From assembly GCA_030840645.1 (NCBI GenBank), contig JAVEEC010000008.1, positions 1-64,000 of the forward strand: a stretch of 64,000 nucleotides of DNA, given 5' to 3'. The stretch comes from Frankiaceae bacterium (GTDB lineage Bacteria > Actinomycetota > Actinomycetes > BP-191). A program made the translations under genes and the position numbers. Position 1 is the stretch's first letter, and each line of letters begins with the position of its first letter. Below are positions 53,376-63,575 of this stretch, piece after piece. The notes under the pieces were generated by a model. The model did no database searches, had not been told where the DNA came from, and saw only the letters and a program-made list of their open reading frames with translations.

Positions 53376-54439
53376 TACAGGAGCCGGCCGCAGTACGGCC
53401 ACGGCCCGCGGCCCGACCGCAGGTACAGGCGCTTCGCGCGGTACGTCTGCTCCGACACCGAGGCGTCGATCGGGTCGCCGCTGCCGCCGACGCCGCGCCA
53501 CGTGCTCATCCGGAACTGGTACAGGCCGCGGTACGTCCCGCCGGACGAGACGGCGCGCGGGTTGCCGCCGGACTCGCAGCGCGCGAGCGCCGACCAGTTC
53601 AGGTCGTCGACCGTACGCCGCCGGGTGCCGTAGTAGAGGACCTCGGTCGTGGGCTTGCGGACGGTCTTGACGGTGCTGAGGTTGCGCGCGGTGAGCCGGT
53701 GGTTGGTGTAGATCAGCTTCCAGGTCCGCACCTTGATGCCGGGCACGCCGCGCACGGACACGCGGGTGTCGCCGAGCCACATCCGCGAGTCCGCCTTGCG
53801 GATCGTCTGGAACGGGATCGCCACGTCCTCGGTCTCGACGCCCGCGCGGACGCGGGTGATGCGGACCGTGAGCCCGTTCAGCGGCAGGATCGTCAACGGC
53901 GCCGAGACCTTGTCGGTCTTGGCGAGCGTGATCTTCGCCTGCGCCAGCGTCTCCTTCAACGTCGCCTTCGTGGTGACCACCGTGCGGACGTGGCCGTCGA
54001 CGAGGAAGTTCACCCGGGCCGGCGTGCGGATCTCCACCGCCATGCCGGACAGCGGGATCTGCCGCGACCGCGACGCGGACACGTACGCGCCCGACGCGTC
54101 ACGCAGCGCGAGCTGGTCCATCGCCTCGTCCACCGAGAGCGCAGTCACCCAGACGGTACGGGTCTTGCCGTTCAGCTTCAGGGTCAGCTCGCGCCCGCGC
54201 CGGACGACGATCCGCGACCCCTCCTTGACCTTCACCTTCGGCGCGGGGGCCACCAGGTCGTGCTGCCCCGCCCGCACGTCGATGTGCGAGAGCACGCCCC
54301 CGACCGTGCCCGCGAACGTGCGTACTGCCCTCGGCTGGCCGTCGATCTCGACCTGCACCGTCTTGTCGAATCTCACCCACGCGAACGCCGCGACGAGGAG
54401 GAGGGACAGGACCAGCCCCTGGAACAGCGCTCTGCGCAC
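53375..54439 (-). CDS. Resuscitation-promoting factor, RpfB type
   Basis: 354 residues: an N-terminal membrane/signal helix, DUF348 repeats (VQVEIDGQPRAVRTFAGTVG ... and two more), a G5 domain (about 200-275) and the C-terminal transglycosylase-like Rpf domain with catalytic Glu in ALARCESGGNPRAV. It remodels peptidoglycan to wake dormant cells. GTG 54439 has GGAG buried in a hairpin. Located before rsmA-ispE, as in Mycobacterium and Streptomyces. Confidence 0.93.
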   Translation of the reverse strand: MRRALFQGLVLSLLLVAAFAWVRFDKTVQVEIDGQPRAVRTFAGTVGGVLSHIDVRAGQHDLVAPAPKVKVKEGSRIVVRRGRELTLKLNGKTRTVWVTALSVDEAMDQLALRDASGAYVSASRSRQIPLSGMAVEIRTPARVNFLVDGHVRTVVTTKATLKETLAQAKITLAKTDKVSAPLTILPLNGLTVRITRVRAGVETEDVAIPFQTIRKADSRMWLGDTRVSVRGVPGIKVRTWKLIYTNHRLTARNLSTVKTVRKPTTEVLYYGTRRRTVDDLNWSALARCESGGNPRAVSSGGTYRGLYQFRMSTWRGVGGSGDPIDASVSEQTYRAKRLYLRSGRGPWPYCGRLL

Positions 54440-54527
54440 AGTGCTCCGATGCTCGGAGTTTCCGGGCAGGGGGCATGCAGTCGCTCAGCGAAGCTGGGCG
54501 CTGGGGCTTCCCCACCCCGGCGATGTG
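54440..54527 (-). promoter_or_regulatory. Structured 5' leader of rpf with hidden ribosome-binding site
   Basis: About 88 bases between the proposed start of transcription and GTG 54439. TGGGG-AAG-CCCCA forms one hairpin; the last, CTCCGA-GCA-TCGGAG (54458-54444), contains the GGAG Shine-Dalgarno in its 3' arm. That would reduce translation unless opened. I do not find the conserved c-di-AMP (ydaO) riboswitch blocks. Confidence 0.45.
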
Positions 54528-54534
54528 ACCTCGA

Positions 54535-54572
54535 ACGGTAGCCAGCCCTAGGCAGGAATGTCCAACCGGACA
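54535..54572 (-). promoter_or_regulatory. Promoter and palindromic operator of rpf
   Basis: On the minus strand TGGACA (54564-54559), an 18-base spacer and TACCGT (54540-54535). The -35 overlaps the perfect palindrome TGTCC-AACC-GGACA (54559-54572), a likely operator. The rest of the gap up to 54653 shows only a partial TGTGGAC direct repeat. Confidence 0.45.
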
Positions 54573-54653
54573 TGGCGTCTGTGGACTACTTCCTTCGCCT
54601 GTGGACGGGACGCTTGACAGGGCCGTTGGTCCTCTGCTTGTGCGTGCTCGCCC

Positions 54654-55469
54654 TCACCAGGTGCCGAAGACCCGCGTCGCGTTCGCGTCGATGGCCGCGG
54701 CCAGCGTGTCCTCGTCCGTCCCCCGCACCTCGGCCAGGGCGCGGACGGTCAACGGGATCAGGTACGGCGCGTTCGGCCGCCCGCGGAACGGCATCGGCGT
54801 GAGGAACGGCGCGTCCGTCTCGACCAGCAGCAGCTCGGCAGGGGCGAGCGCCGCGGCGGCGCGGAGGTGGCCCGCGTTCTTGAACGTCACGTTGCCGGCG
54901 AACGAGAGGTAGTAGCCGTTGGCGACGCAGGTCCTGGCCATCTCCTCGTCGCCGGAGAAGCAGTGGAAGACGGTGCGCTCTGGCGCGCCCTCCTCCGCCA
55001 GGACGCGCAGGACGTCGGCGTGGGCCTCCCTGTCGTGGATGACCAGCGCCGTGCCGGTCGCCTTGGCGATGGCGATGTGGGCACGGAACGAGCGCTCCTG
55101 GTCGGCGTGGTCGGCCGTGTCGCGATAGTGGTCGAGCCCGGTCTCCCCTACCGCGCGTACCCGGTCGAGCCGGGCGAGCGCCTCGATCTCGCGCAACGCC
55201 TCGTCGGTCGCCTCGCCGGCGGAGTTCGGATGGATCGCGGCCGCCGCCAGCACGCCCGGGTGAGAGGCGGCCTGCGACGCGGCGAGGCGCGACGACGGGA
55301 CGTCCACGCCGATCGTCACGACGCGCGGCACGCCGACCGACGCGGACAGCTCGAGCGCCTCGTCGAGGTCCGTGCCCATCAGGTCGAGGTGGCAGTGCGC
55401 GTCCGCGACCGGCGTCCGCAACGGCTCCGGCGCGGGCGGCGCGGCGCCCTCGCGTTCGTACCTGGTCAC
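54654..55469 (-). CDS. tatD: TatD-family hydrolase (deoxyribonuclease)
   Basis: 271 residues from GTG 55469, overlapping the metG stop. Metal-binding DAHCHLDLM, GETGLDHYRD, HDREAHADVL and HCFSGD are the family landmarks. It is a metal-dependent DNase/quality-control enzyme. The metG-tatD-rpf-rsmA order is conserved in actinobacteria. Confidence 0.95.
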   Translation of the reverse strand: MTRYEREGAAPPAPEPLRTPVADAHCHLDLMGTDLDEALELSASVGVPRVVTIGVDVPSSRLAASQAASHPGVLAAAAIHPNSAGEATDEALREIEALARLDRVRAVGETGLDHYRDTADHADQERSFRAHIAIAKATGTALVIHDREAHADVLRVLAEEGAPERTVFHCFSGDEEMARTCVANGYYLSFAGNVTFKNAGHLRAAAALAPAELLLVETDAPFLTPMPFRGRPNAPYLIPLTVRALAEVRGTDEDTLAAAIDANATRVFGTW

Positions 55470-56989
55470 TCCGTCTCGACCCTGGGGAACAGCCCGTCGC
55501 CCTTCGCGACCTTGGTGCCGGCCGGCAACTGGCCCCAGCGCGCGACGTCGGCGACGCGCTGCGCCGCGAGGTCGCCCTCGGCGCCGAGCGCCGACCAGAG
55601 CGCGGCGCACGCCTTCGGCATGACGGCGTTGAACAGCACGGCGACCGCGCGCAACGACTCCGCGGTCGCATACAGCACCCGGTCGAGGTCCCCGGACCGC
55701 GCGGGGTCCTTCGCGAGCTGCCACGGCTCGTTCTCGGTGACGTAGTTGTTGACCGCGCGGACGAACCCCATCACCGCGCCGATGCCGCCCTGGAAGTCCA
55801 GCGCGCAGAAGCGTTCGTCGGCCTCGGCCGCGGCGGTCGCCAGCGCCGACTCCAACGCGGGCTCGGACGCGACCGGCGGGAGCAACCCGTCGCGGTACCG
55901 CTCGACCATCGCGAGCAGCCGCGACGCGAGGTTGCCGAGCTGGTCCGAGAGCTCGGACTTGTACCGCGCGTGCATGTCCTCCCACGAGAACGACCCGTCC
56001 TGGCCGAACGGGATCGCCCGCATGAAGTAGTACCGGTACGCGTCGCTGCCGAACACGTCGGTGATGACCGAGGGGGCGATGCCGGTCAGCTTGGTCTTGC
56101 TCATCTTCTCGCCGCCGACGAGCAGCCAGCCGTTGGCGAACACCTTGCGCGGCAACGGCAGCCCGGCCGCCATCAGCATCGCGGGCCAGATGACCGCGTG
56201 GAACCGCAGGATGTCCTTGCCGACGAGGTGGACGTCGGCGGGCCAGCGCTCCTCCCAGCCCGGCTCGGGCCAGCCCGTTGCGTTGAGGTAGTTCTGCAAC
56301 GCGTCGATCCACACGTAGATGACGTGCTTGTCGTCCCAGGGCACCTTGATGCCCCAGTCGAACGACGACCGGCTCATCGAGATGTCCTGCAGCCCGCCGC
56401 GGACGAACGACACCACCTCGTTGCGCGCGCTCTCCGGCTCGACGAACGCGGGGCTGGCCTCGTAGTGCGCGAGCAGCGCGTCGGCGTACTTCGACAGCGG
56501 GAAGAAGTAGTTCTCCTCGCTGATCTCCTTCACCGGGCGGCCGTGGATCGGGCAGTTGCCGTCGACGATCTCGGACGGCTGCTTGAACTCCTCGCAGGCA
56601 ACGCAGTACGGGCCGGTGTACGTGCCGCTGTAGACCTCGCCCTTCTCCCGCAGCGCGAGCCAGAAGTCGCGGACCCGCTCCTCGTGGCGCGCCTCGGTGG
56701 TCCTGATGAAGTCGTCGTTGGCGACGTCGATCGTCTGCAGCGCGGGCAGCCACGCGGTGTTGACCATGTGGTCGGTCCACTGCCGCGGCGTCATGCCGTG
56801 CTCGGCGGCGGCGGTGAGGATCTTCTCGCCGTGCTCGTCGGTGCCGGTGAGGAACCAGACCCGCTCGCCGCGCTGGCGGTGCCAGCGCGTCAGCACGTCG
56901 CCCGCGACGGTCGTGTAGGCGTGGCCGATGTGCGGGACGTCGTTGACGTAGTAGATCGGCGTCGTGACGTAGAACGCCTTCTCGGTCAT
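55466..56989 (-). CDS. metG: Methionyl-tRNA synthetase
   Basis: 507 residues. TTPIYYVNDVPHIGHAYTTV holds the HIGH motif and GEKMSKTKLTG the KMSKS loop; CVACEEF and GNCPIHGRPVK form a zinc knuckle. Lacks the C-terminal tRNA-binding extension, as usual for this short form. It begins 11 bases after the membrane gene at 57000, so it may share the upstream transcript. Confidence 0.97.
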   Translation of the reverse strand: MTEKAFYVTTPIYYVNDVPHIGHAYTTVAGDVLTRWHRQRGERVWFLTGTDEHGEKILTAAAEHGMTPRQWTDHMVNTAWLPALQTIDVANDDFIRTTEARHEERVRDFWLALREKGEVYSGTYTGPYCVACEEFKQPSEIVDGNCPIHGRPVKEISEENYFFPLSKYADALLAHYEASPAFVEPESARNEVVSFVRGGLQDISMSRSSFDWGIKVPWDDKHVIYVWIDALQNYLNATGWPEPGWEERWPADVHLVGKDILRFHAVIWPAMLMAAGLPLPRKVFANGWLLVGGEKMSKTKLTGIAPSVITDVFGSDAYRYYFMRAIPFGQDGSFSWEDMHARYKSELSDQLGNLASRLLAMVERYRDGLLPPVASEPALESALATAAAEADERFCALDFQGGIGAVMGFVRAVNNYVTENEPWQLAKDPARSGDLDRVLYATAESLRAVAVLFNAVMPKACAALWSALGAEGDLAAQRVADVARWGQLPAGTKVAKGDGLFPRVETE

Positions 56990-56999
56990 GGCGCCCAGC

Positions 57000-57506
57000 C
57001 TATCGACGGGCGCGCAGCGCGAAGAGCGGCACCGCAGCGGCGAGCGCGATCCCCGCCACCCCGGCCGCGCGGAACGCCGTCCCCGACGGCCAGGGCACGG
57101 CGGCGACGGCGTAGACCGCGAAGCCCGCGAGACCCGCGATCCCGAGAACGACGCCGAGCCCGCGGATGCGCGCGAGCAGGAACGCCCTGTCCACCCGCCG
57201 GTCGCTCGGCAGCGACGCCGCCAGGTCGGCCGCTTCGAGGTAGCCGACGATCAGTGCGCCGACGACGGGCGCGCCGAGGTCGAGCGACACCCGGCCGTAC
57301 GCCAGCGAGGCGCCGTAGTGCGCGGCGAGCGCGACGGCGGACGCGGTGACGAACCCGTCGCGCCACAACGTCAGCGACACGACGACGAGCAGGGCGACGA
57401 GGTAGGTGGCCGCCATCATCGCGACCGAGCCCGCGGCGACGGCGCCGTTGCGCGCCAGCACGAGCGCCGCGAGCAGCCCCGCGACGACGCGCGCGATGTC
57501 CCTCAT
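57000..57506 (-). CDS. Membrane protein at the end of the MoxR operon
   Basis: 168 residues from ATG 57506, overlapping the DUF58 stop as ATGA. Five hydrophobic helices and no charged catalytic motif. Probably a membrane component working with the MoxR-DUF58-DUF4129 group; its function is unknown. Confidence 0.75.
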   Translation of the reverse strand: MRDIARVVAGLLAALVLARNGAVAAGSVAMMAATYLVALLVVVSLTLWRDGFVTASAVALAAHYGASLAYGRVSLDLGAPVVGALIVGYLEAADLAASLPSDRRVDRAFLLARIRGLGVVLGIAGLAGFAVYAVAAVPWPSGTAFRAAGVAGIALAAAVPLFALRARR

Positions 57507-58761
57507 CGCAGGGCCAGCCGGGGCCTGGCGTGCAGCCGCGCGACCTCGCCGAGGACGACGTCCAACGTCCCGGGGCCGGCCCACGGCACGACGGGCACGC
57601 CGACCTCCGCGAGCCGGTGGATCAGCGCGTCCCGCTCGAGCAGCCAGACCCGCTGCGCGAGGTCGCGCGACCAGGTCGGCGCGGGCGGCAGCAGCGGTCG
57701 CGGCGACGTGTCCACGACGACCAGGCCGTAGCCGCGCCTGGCCAGGTCGGCGACGGCGCCGGTCGCGCGGCTGTCCAGCAACGGCGACAGCGCGATGACG
57801 AGAGCGCGCGGCGGCAGCGTCCTGGCGGGCAGGATCGAGACGTCCTTGGCGGCGTAGGTGCCGTGGGTCACGGTGCCGATCAGGTGCTCGACGATGCGGT
57901 ACCGCTGCAGCCGGCCGGTGTCGGCCGTCAGCCAGCGCATGACGCCGCCGAAGCCGACGACGCCGACCCGGTCCATCGACCGCAGGTAGTGCTCGGCGAT
58001 GCCGACGGCGGCGCGGACGGCGACGTCGAGGGAGGTGTTGCCGAGCGGGCCGCGTTCGACGAACGTGTCGAGGAACAGCACCACCTCGGCGTTGCGCTCG
58101 GGCCGGTACTCGGTCACGTGCAGCGCGCCCCGCCGCGCGGTCACCCGCCAGTTGACGCGGCGCAGCGAGTCGCCGTAACGGAACTCGCGGACGCCCACCG
58201 GCTCGATCCCCTCGCCCGCCACGCGCGCGACGTGAGTGCCGGACAGCGCGCGGGTGAACGGGTGCGCGCTGGTCGCCTCGAACTCGTGCGCGCGCGGCAG
58301 CACCCGCACGGTCTCCTGGGGCGCCTCGACCAGGGCGCCGGTGAGCCGGCCGCTGCCGTACGTCGTCACGAGCGCGGGGCCGATCGGGTACACGCCCCAA
58401 CGCCGCGGCAGGACGGTGAGCGTGACGTCGCGGCTCTCGCCGTCGCGCACCGAGACGGTCGCGGCCGGCGCGCCCCTCGACACGGCAACGCCCTCAGGCA
58501 GGACGACGTTGACGGTCGCGGAGTCGACGTCGCCGAGAACCGCGACGGTGACGGTGACCTGGACGGCGTCGCCCTCGACGATGCGGTCCGCCGAGAGCCG
58601 CAGCGCGACGCCGACGGCGGCCGGGCGGCGGGTCAGGCCGTACCCGAGGACGGCGACCGCCGCCGCGCCGAGCGCGACGACCTCGACCCGCCCGGCGATC
58701 ACGCCGGCGAGCAGGGTGACGACGGCGTACGTCGTCAGCCGGCCCGCGTGCGGCGTGATCC

Positions 58762-58765
<4 letters not shown>
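57503..58765 (-). CDS. DUF58 domain protein
   Basis: 420 residues from GTG 58765, overlapping moxR. Two N-terminal helices, an external beta domain (DAVQVTVTVAVLGDV), then the DUF58 part with VREFRYGDSLRRVNWRVTAR and a degenerate VWA-like region (VVLFLDTFVERGP). DUF58 proteins accompany MoxR ATPases and are thought to help assemble or activate metal- or peptide-binding complexes. Confidence 0.9.
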
Positions 58766-59826
<1,061 letters not shown>

Positions 59827-60232
59827 AGCTCCTCACCCATCAGGCGCCGCGCCCCGGACGGGTCCGCGGTGACGTCGATCCCGGTGCGCGTCAGCAGGCG
59901 TTCGGTGGCGAGCCGGCGCAGCATCGGCCGGGTCACCCGGCTGAACTGCTCGTCCGACTCGGTCGCGCGGACGAGCGACGCGTCGAGCCGCGCCAGCCGC
60001 ACGTCCTGCTCGTCGGCGGGCGAGAGCTCGCCGTAGTAGTCAGGCGCGCGGGGCGCCCGCGCCTCGGGCCGCGCGCCGACGCCGAGCCGGCGGCGGACGG
60101 CGGAGAAGACGTAGACGACGCCGGCCAGGACGACGACCCGGTCGAGGCGGGCGCGCGACGGGGGCACGGCGACGTACACCAGGAGGAACGCGCCGAGCAG
60201 CCCGAACGTCGTTCCCGCGACGCGGCGCGGGG

Positions 60233-60946
60233 TCACGCGTCCACCATCAGCGCGCCCGCGACGGCGTCGACCGAACGCCGCGCGGCCGAGCGCATCTCGT
60301 CCGTCACCGGGTGCGTCGAGAACCGCGCCTCGGTGAACAGCGCGGTGAGGCGGCGTACGTCGGCCTCGGGCACGGCCTGTTCGCCGAGGACGCGGGCGAG
60401 CAGCTCCAGCGGCGTCTCCGTCACGCCGCGCGGCGACCCCGCGCGGGCGAACGCGCCCTCCATCCGCAGGTAGCACGCGATGACGACCTCGCGCGGGTCG
60501 GCGTCGCCGCCGAGGTCGGCGGAGAGCGCGGTCAGCTCCGCCGCGACCCGGTGGCGCAGCACGGTCTCGGCGTCGTCGCGGGACTCCTCGCCGGGGTCGT
60601 AGGCCGACGTCGCGGCGCCACCGCCCGACCGGTCGAGGAGCAGCCGGACCAGCCGGGTCAGTACACGCGCGACGCGGTACAGGCCGTAGAGCAGCGCGGC
60701 CGCGAGGACGACGAACGCCACGACCTGGAACAGCACGTCGAACACGTGCACGGCCCGGTCCACGCCGCTCGGCGCGGCGTCCGTGACGGGGATCCGCCGG
60801 GCGCGGCGGGCGCGCAGCGCCGCCCGGAGCCGGCCCGCGAACGGCTCCGAACGCACGTCCGCGACGAGGAAGGGGCCGGTGCTCGCAGCCGCCGCGGCCA
60901 GCGCGCAGCCGAGCGCGAGGGCGGCGACGGCGCGGACCCTGGTCAC
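60233..60946 (-). CDS. DUF4129 membrane protein
   Basis: 237 residues: signal-like N-terminal helix, external Arg-rich segment, a second helix (VVAFVVLAAALLYGLYRVARV) and the cytoplasmic DUF4129 domain (VIACYLRMEGAFARAGSPRG...TPLELLARVL). GTG 60946 lies 6 bases after TACGGT, so the operon starts with a leaderless message. Such proteins accompany MoxR-DUF58 pairs in actinobacteria. Confidence 0.87.
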   Translation of the reverse strand: MTRVRAVAALALGCALAAAAASTGPFLVADVRSEPFAGRLRAALRARRARRIPVTDAAPSGVDRAVHVFDVLFQVVAFVVLAAALLYGLYRVARVLTRLVRLLLDRSGGGAATSAYDPGEESRDDAETVLRHRVAAELTALSADLGGDADPREVVIACYLRMEGAFARAGSPRGVTETPLELLARVLGEQAVPEADVRRLTALFTEARFSTHPVTDEMRSAARRSVDAVAGALMVDA

Positions 60947-60952
60947 TGGCCG

Positions 60953-60958
60953 ACCGTA
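60953..60958 (-). promoter_or_regulatory. -10 box of a leaderless promoter for the MoxR operon
   Basis: TACGGT, then CGGCCA, then GTG 60946, on the minus strand. The exact 6-base gap and absence of a Shine-Dalgarno indicate a leaderless transcript for the five-gene MoxR operon, possibly continuing into metG. Confidence 0.5.
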
Positions 60959-60980
60959 GATCAGTTCGCTCCCCCGGTGG

Positions 60981-61850
60981 TCACGCCCCGGTATCGATTG
61001 GCGAGCGGGCGCGCGCGACGGCGGCGTCGTAGACGACGCGCTTCTGCACGCCGCGGGCGCGGGCCGTCTCGGCGATCGCGTCCTTGCGCGTCGCGCCCGC
61101 GGCCTCGCGCGCGGCTACCTCGTCCGCGAGCGCCTCGGGCGTCGCGTCGGCGGCGCGTTCCGGCGCCCCCGCGACGACCAGCGTCAGCTCCCCGCGCACC
61201 TCGCCCGCTGCCCACTCCGCGAGGTCGGCGAGCGTGCCGCGGCGGACCTCCTCGTACGTCTTGGTCAGCTCGCGGCAGGCGACGGCCCGGCGTTCCCCGC
61301 CGAACGCCGTGGCGAGGTCCGCCAGCGTCGCGCCGAGCCGGTGCGGTGCCTCGAACAGCACCAGCGTCCTGCGCTCCCCGGCGAGCTCCGCGAGCCGCGA
61401 GCGCCGCTCCCCCGCCTTGCGCGGCAGGAACCCCTCCATGCACCAACGGTCGCTCGGCAGCCCGGACAGCGCGACCGCCGCCGTGACGGCCGAAGGACCT
61501 GGGACGACGGTGACGTCGACGCCCGCCTCGGCCGCCGCCGCGACCAGCCGGAAGCCTGGGTCGGAGACGCCGGGCATGCCCGCGTCGGTGACCAGCGCGA
61601 CGGTCGCGCCGCCCTCGATCAGCGCGAGCAGCTCGCGCGCGCGGGCGGCCTCGTTGGCGTCGTGGTAGGACACTGTCCGCCTGACCTGGACGCCGAGCTC
61701 GCGAACCAGCCGCGCGAGTCGGCGGGTGTCCTCGGCCGCGACCACGTCGGCGTCCGCGAGCGCGCGGGCGAGGCGCGGCGAGGCGTCGGCGACGTTGCCG
61801 ATGGGCGCGCCGCAGAGGACCAGCCTGCCCCGCGTCGCGTCCTCGGCCAT
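60981..61850 (-). CDS. rsmI: 16S rRNA C1402 2'-O-methyltransferase
   Basis: 289 residues from ATG 61850 (AGGA 8 bases upstream; ATG 61859 is possible). LVLCGAPIGNVADAS, AAEDTRRLARL, SYHDANE and TDAGMPGVSDPG are diagnostic of the SPOUT-unlike tetrapyrrole-methylase fold of RsmI. It modifies the decoding centre. It is divergent from the PMT gene, a common actinobacterial pairing. Confidence 0.95.
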   Translation of the reverse strand: MAEDATRGRLVLCGAPIGNVADASPRLARALADADVVAAEDTRRLARLVRELGVQVRRTVSYHDANEAARARELLALIEGGATVALVTDAGMPGVSDPGFRLVAAAAEAGVDVTVVPGPSAVTAAVALSGLPSDRWCMEGFLPRKAGERRSRLAELAGERRTLVLFEAPHRLGATLADLATAFGGERRAVACRELTKTYEEVRRGTLADLAEWAAGEVRGELTLVVAGAPERAADATPEALADEVAAREAAGATRKDAIAETARARGVQKRVVYDAAVARARSPIDTGA

Positions 61851-61879
61851 GCCGGACATCCTGGCAGCCGCGCGGCACG

Positions 61880-61885
61880 TAGCAT
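61880..61885 (+). promoter_or_regulatory. -10 box of a leaderless promoter for the PMT gene
   Basis: TAGCAT, then CCCCGC, then ATG 61892. On the other strand TACGTG overlaps the same TA and may serve rsmI. Confidence 0.5.
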
Positions 61886-61891
61886 CCCCGC

Positions 61892-63418
61892 ATGGTGATG
61901 ACGGACGTCCTGCCCGCGCACGAGCGGGTGGTCGCGCGCGAGCCGCGCCCGCTCTGGCAGGAGATCCCGGGGAGCCGGCTGGTCGGCTGGCTCGGCCCGC
62001 TCGGCGTCGCCGTCTTCGCGCTGCTGCTGCGGATACACAACCTCGCCGTACCGGCGAAGGCGGCGTTCGACGAGGTCTACTACGCGTGCGACGCGCAGAT
62101 GCTGTGGAAGTACGGCTACGAGCACGCCCACCTGAAGGACAACGTCTGCGTCGTCGACTCGACGACGACCGGCGCCGGGTTCGTCGTGCACCCGCCGCTC
62201 GGCAAGTGGCTGATCGCGATCGGCGAGTGGATCTACGGCTACGACCCGAACGGCGGCGCCAGGTCGGCATTCGGCTGGCGCATCTCCGCGTGCGTCGTCG
62301 GCGCGCTGTCGGTGCTGGTGCTCTGCCGCCTGGGGCGGCGGCTGTTCCGCTCGACGCTGCTCGGCTGCTTCGCCGGCCTGCTGCTCGCGCTCGACGGGCT
62401 GCACTTCGTGCAGAGCCGGATGGCGATGCTCGACATCTTCCTGATGTTCTTCGTCGTCGCGGCCGCGGCGTGCCTCGTCGCCGACCGCGACTGGGGCCGG
62501 CGGCGGCTGCAGCAACGGCTGACCGAGGACCGGTCGTTCCCAGGACCGTGGCTCGGCGCGCGGCCCTGGCGGATCGCGGCGGCGGTGCTGCTCGGCCTCG
62601 CGCTCGGCACCAAGTGGAGCGCGGTGTATCACGTCCCGATCTTCCTGCTGGTGGCGTACGCGTGGGACGTGGGCGCGCGGCGCGCGGCCGGGATCAGGAA
62701 GCCGTTCCGCGCGGCGTTGCTCAAGGACGGGCTCTACGCCCTCGGCATCTTCGTCGTCCTGCCGTTCGTCGCGTACGTCGCGACCTGGACCGGCTGGTTC
62801 GTCACCGACGGAGGGTGGCGGCGGACCTGCGGCGAGCGCTACCCCACCTCCTGCGGGCCGGTCGCGGGGTTCATCAAGTACCACCGCGAGATCCTCGACT
62901 TCCACGTCCACCTGCACTCGCCGCACCCGTACGCGTCGAAGCCGTGGGGGTGGCTGGTCCTCGCGCGGCCCGTCCTCTACGTGTACGAGACGCCGGCGAA
63001 GGGCACGTCGCAGGCCGTCCTCGCGATCGGCACCCCGGCGATCTGGTGGGCGTCGGTCCTCGCGCTGCTCGGCTGCGTCTGGGGCTGGATCTCGCGCCGC
63101 GACTGGCGGGCGGCGTTCATCCTGGCGGGGTTCGCGGTCGGGTACCTGCCGTGGTTCTGGCCGCCGGACCGGACCGAGTTCTTCTTCTACGCGCTGCCCG
63201 CGCTGCCGTTCCTCTGCCTCGCGCTGGCGTACGTCGCGGGCCTGGTCCTCGGCCCGCCCGACGCGAGCCCGACCCGGCGGCACGTCGGCGTGACGATCGT
63301 CGGCGCGTACGCGCTGCTCGTCGTCCTCAACTTCTTCTGGCTCTACCCGGTGCTCGCGGCGAAGGTGATCCCGTACGGGTCCTGGCACTCGCGGATGTGG
63401 TTCTCGTCCTGGATCTGA
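61892..63418 (+). CDS. Polyprenol-phosphate-mannose-dependent protein O-mannosyltransferase
   Basis: 508-residue multi-helix membrane enzyme of the PMT family. AAFDEVYYACDAQML carries the catalytic DE after the first helix, followed by VHPPLGKWLIAIGEW and the long WPPDRTEFFFYALPALPF region. It transfers mannose from polyprenol-P-mannose to exported proteins, as in Mycobacterium and Streptomyces. ATG 61892 fits the leaderless -10; GTG 61895 and ATG 61898 are alternatives. Confidence 0.94.
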   Translation: MVMTDVLPAHERVVAREPRPLWQEIPGSRLVGWLGPLGVAVFALLLRIHNLAVPAKAAFDEVYYACDAQMLWKYGYEHAHLKDNVCVVDSTTTGAGFVVHPPLGKWLIAIGEWIYGYDPNGGARSAFGWRISACVVGALSVLVLCRLGRRLFRSTLLGCFAGLLLALDGLHFVQSRMAMLDIFLMFFVVAAAACLVADRDWGRRRLQQRLTEDRSFPGPWLGARPWRIAAAVLLGLALGTKWSAVYHVPIFLLVAYAWDVGARRAAGIRKPFRAALLKDGLYALGIFVVLPFVAYVATWTGWFVTDGGWRRTCGERYPTSCGPVAGFIKYHREILDFHVHLHSPHPYASKPWGWLVLARPVLYVYETPAKGTSQAVLAIGTPAIWWASVLALLGCVWGWISRRDWRAAFILAGFAVGYLPWFWPPDRTEFFFYALPALPFLCLALAYVAGLVLGPPDASPTRRHVGVTIVGAYALLVVLNFFWLYPVLAAKVIPYGSWHSRMWFSSWI

Positions 63419-63428
63419 CGAACGAGCA

Positions 63429-63456
63429 CGGACCCTGGTCGTGAGACCAGGGTCCG
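63429..63456. terminator. Strong bidirectional hairpin terminator
   Basis: CGGACCCTGGTC-GTGA-GACCAGGGTCCG, a perfect 12-bp stem with a tetraloop. It lies between the converging PMT gene and tRNA-Ala and suits both directions. Confidence 0.75.
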
Positions 63457-63470
63457 CGGCGGTCGGGTCG

Positions 63471-63544
63471 TGGAGGTGAGGGGATTCGAACCCCTGGCCT
63501 CTTCCGTGCGAGGGAAGCGCTCTACCGGACTGAGCCACACCCCC
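63471..63544 (-). tRNA. tRNA-Ala (anticodon CGC)
   Basis: Acceptor GGGGGTG pairs with CACCTCC (one G-U), anticodon loop CTCGCAC on a CTTCC/GGAAG stem, T-arm AGGGG-TTCGAAT-CCCCT. CCA is not encoded. It decodes GCG. Confidence 0.94.
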
Positions 63545-63575
63545 TGATCGCGGAGAGCGACGCTACCACGCAGCG

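Noticed and set aside
54440-54527. ydaO-type c-di-AMP riboswitch upstream of rpf
   Set aside because: Such switches precede rpf genes in some actinobacteria, but the conserved blocks around the ligand site are not found in this leader.
54575-54610. DnaA-box-like TGTGGAC repeats and a possible origin
   Set aside because: Only 7 of 9 box bases match, two copies, no AT-rich region and no dnaA/dnaN nearby.
54572-54802. 76-codon plus-strand ORF beside tatD
   Set aside because: Overlaps tatD on the opposite strand, turns into Arg/Pro/Ser-rich shadow sequence and lacks a ribosome-binding site.
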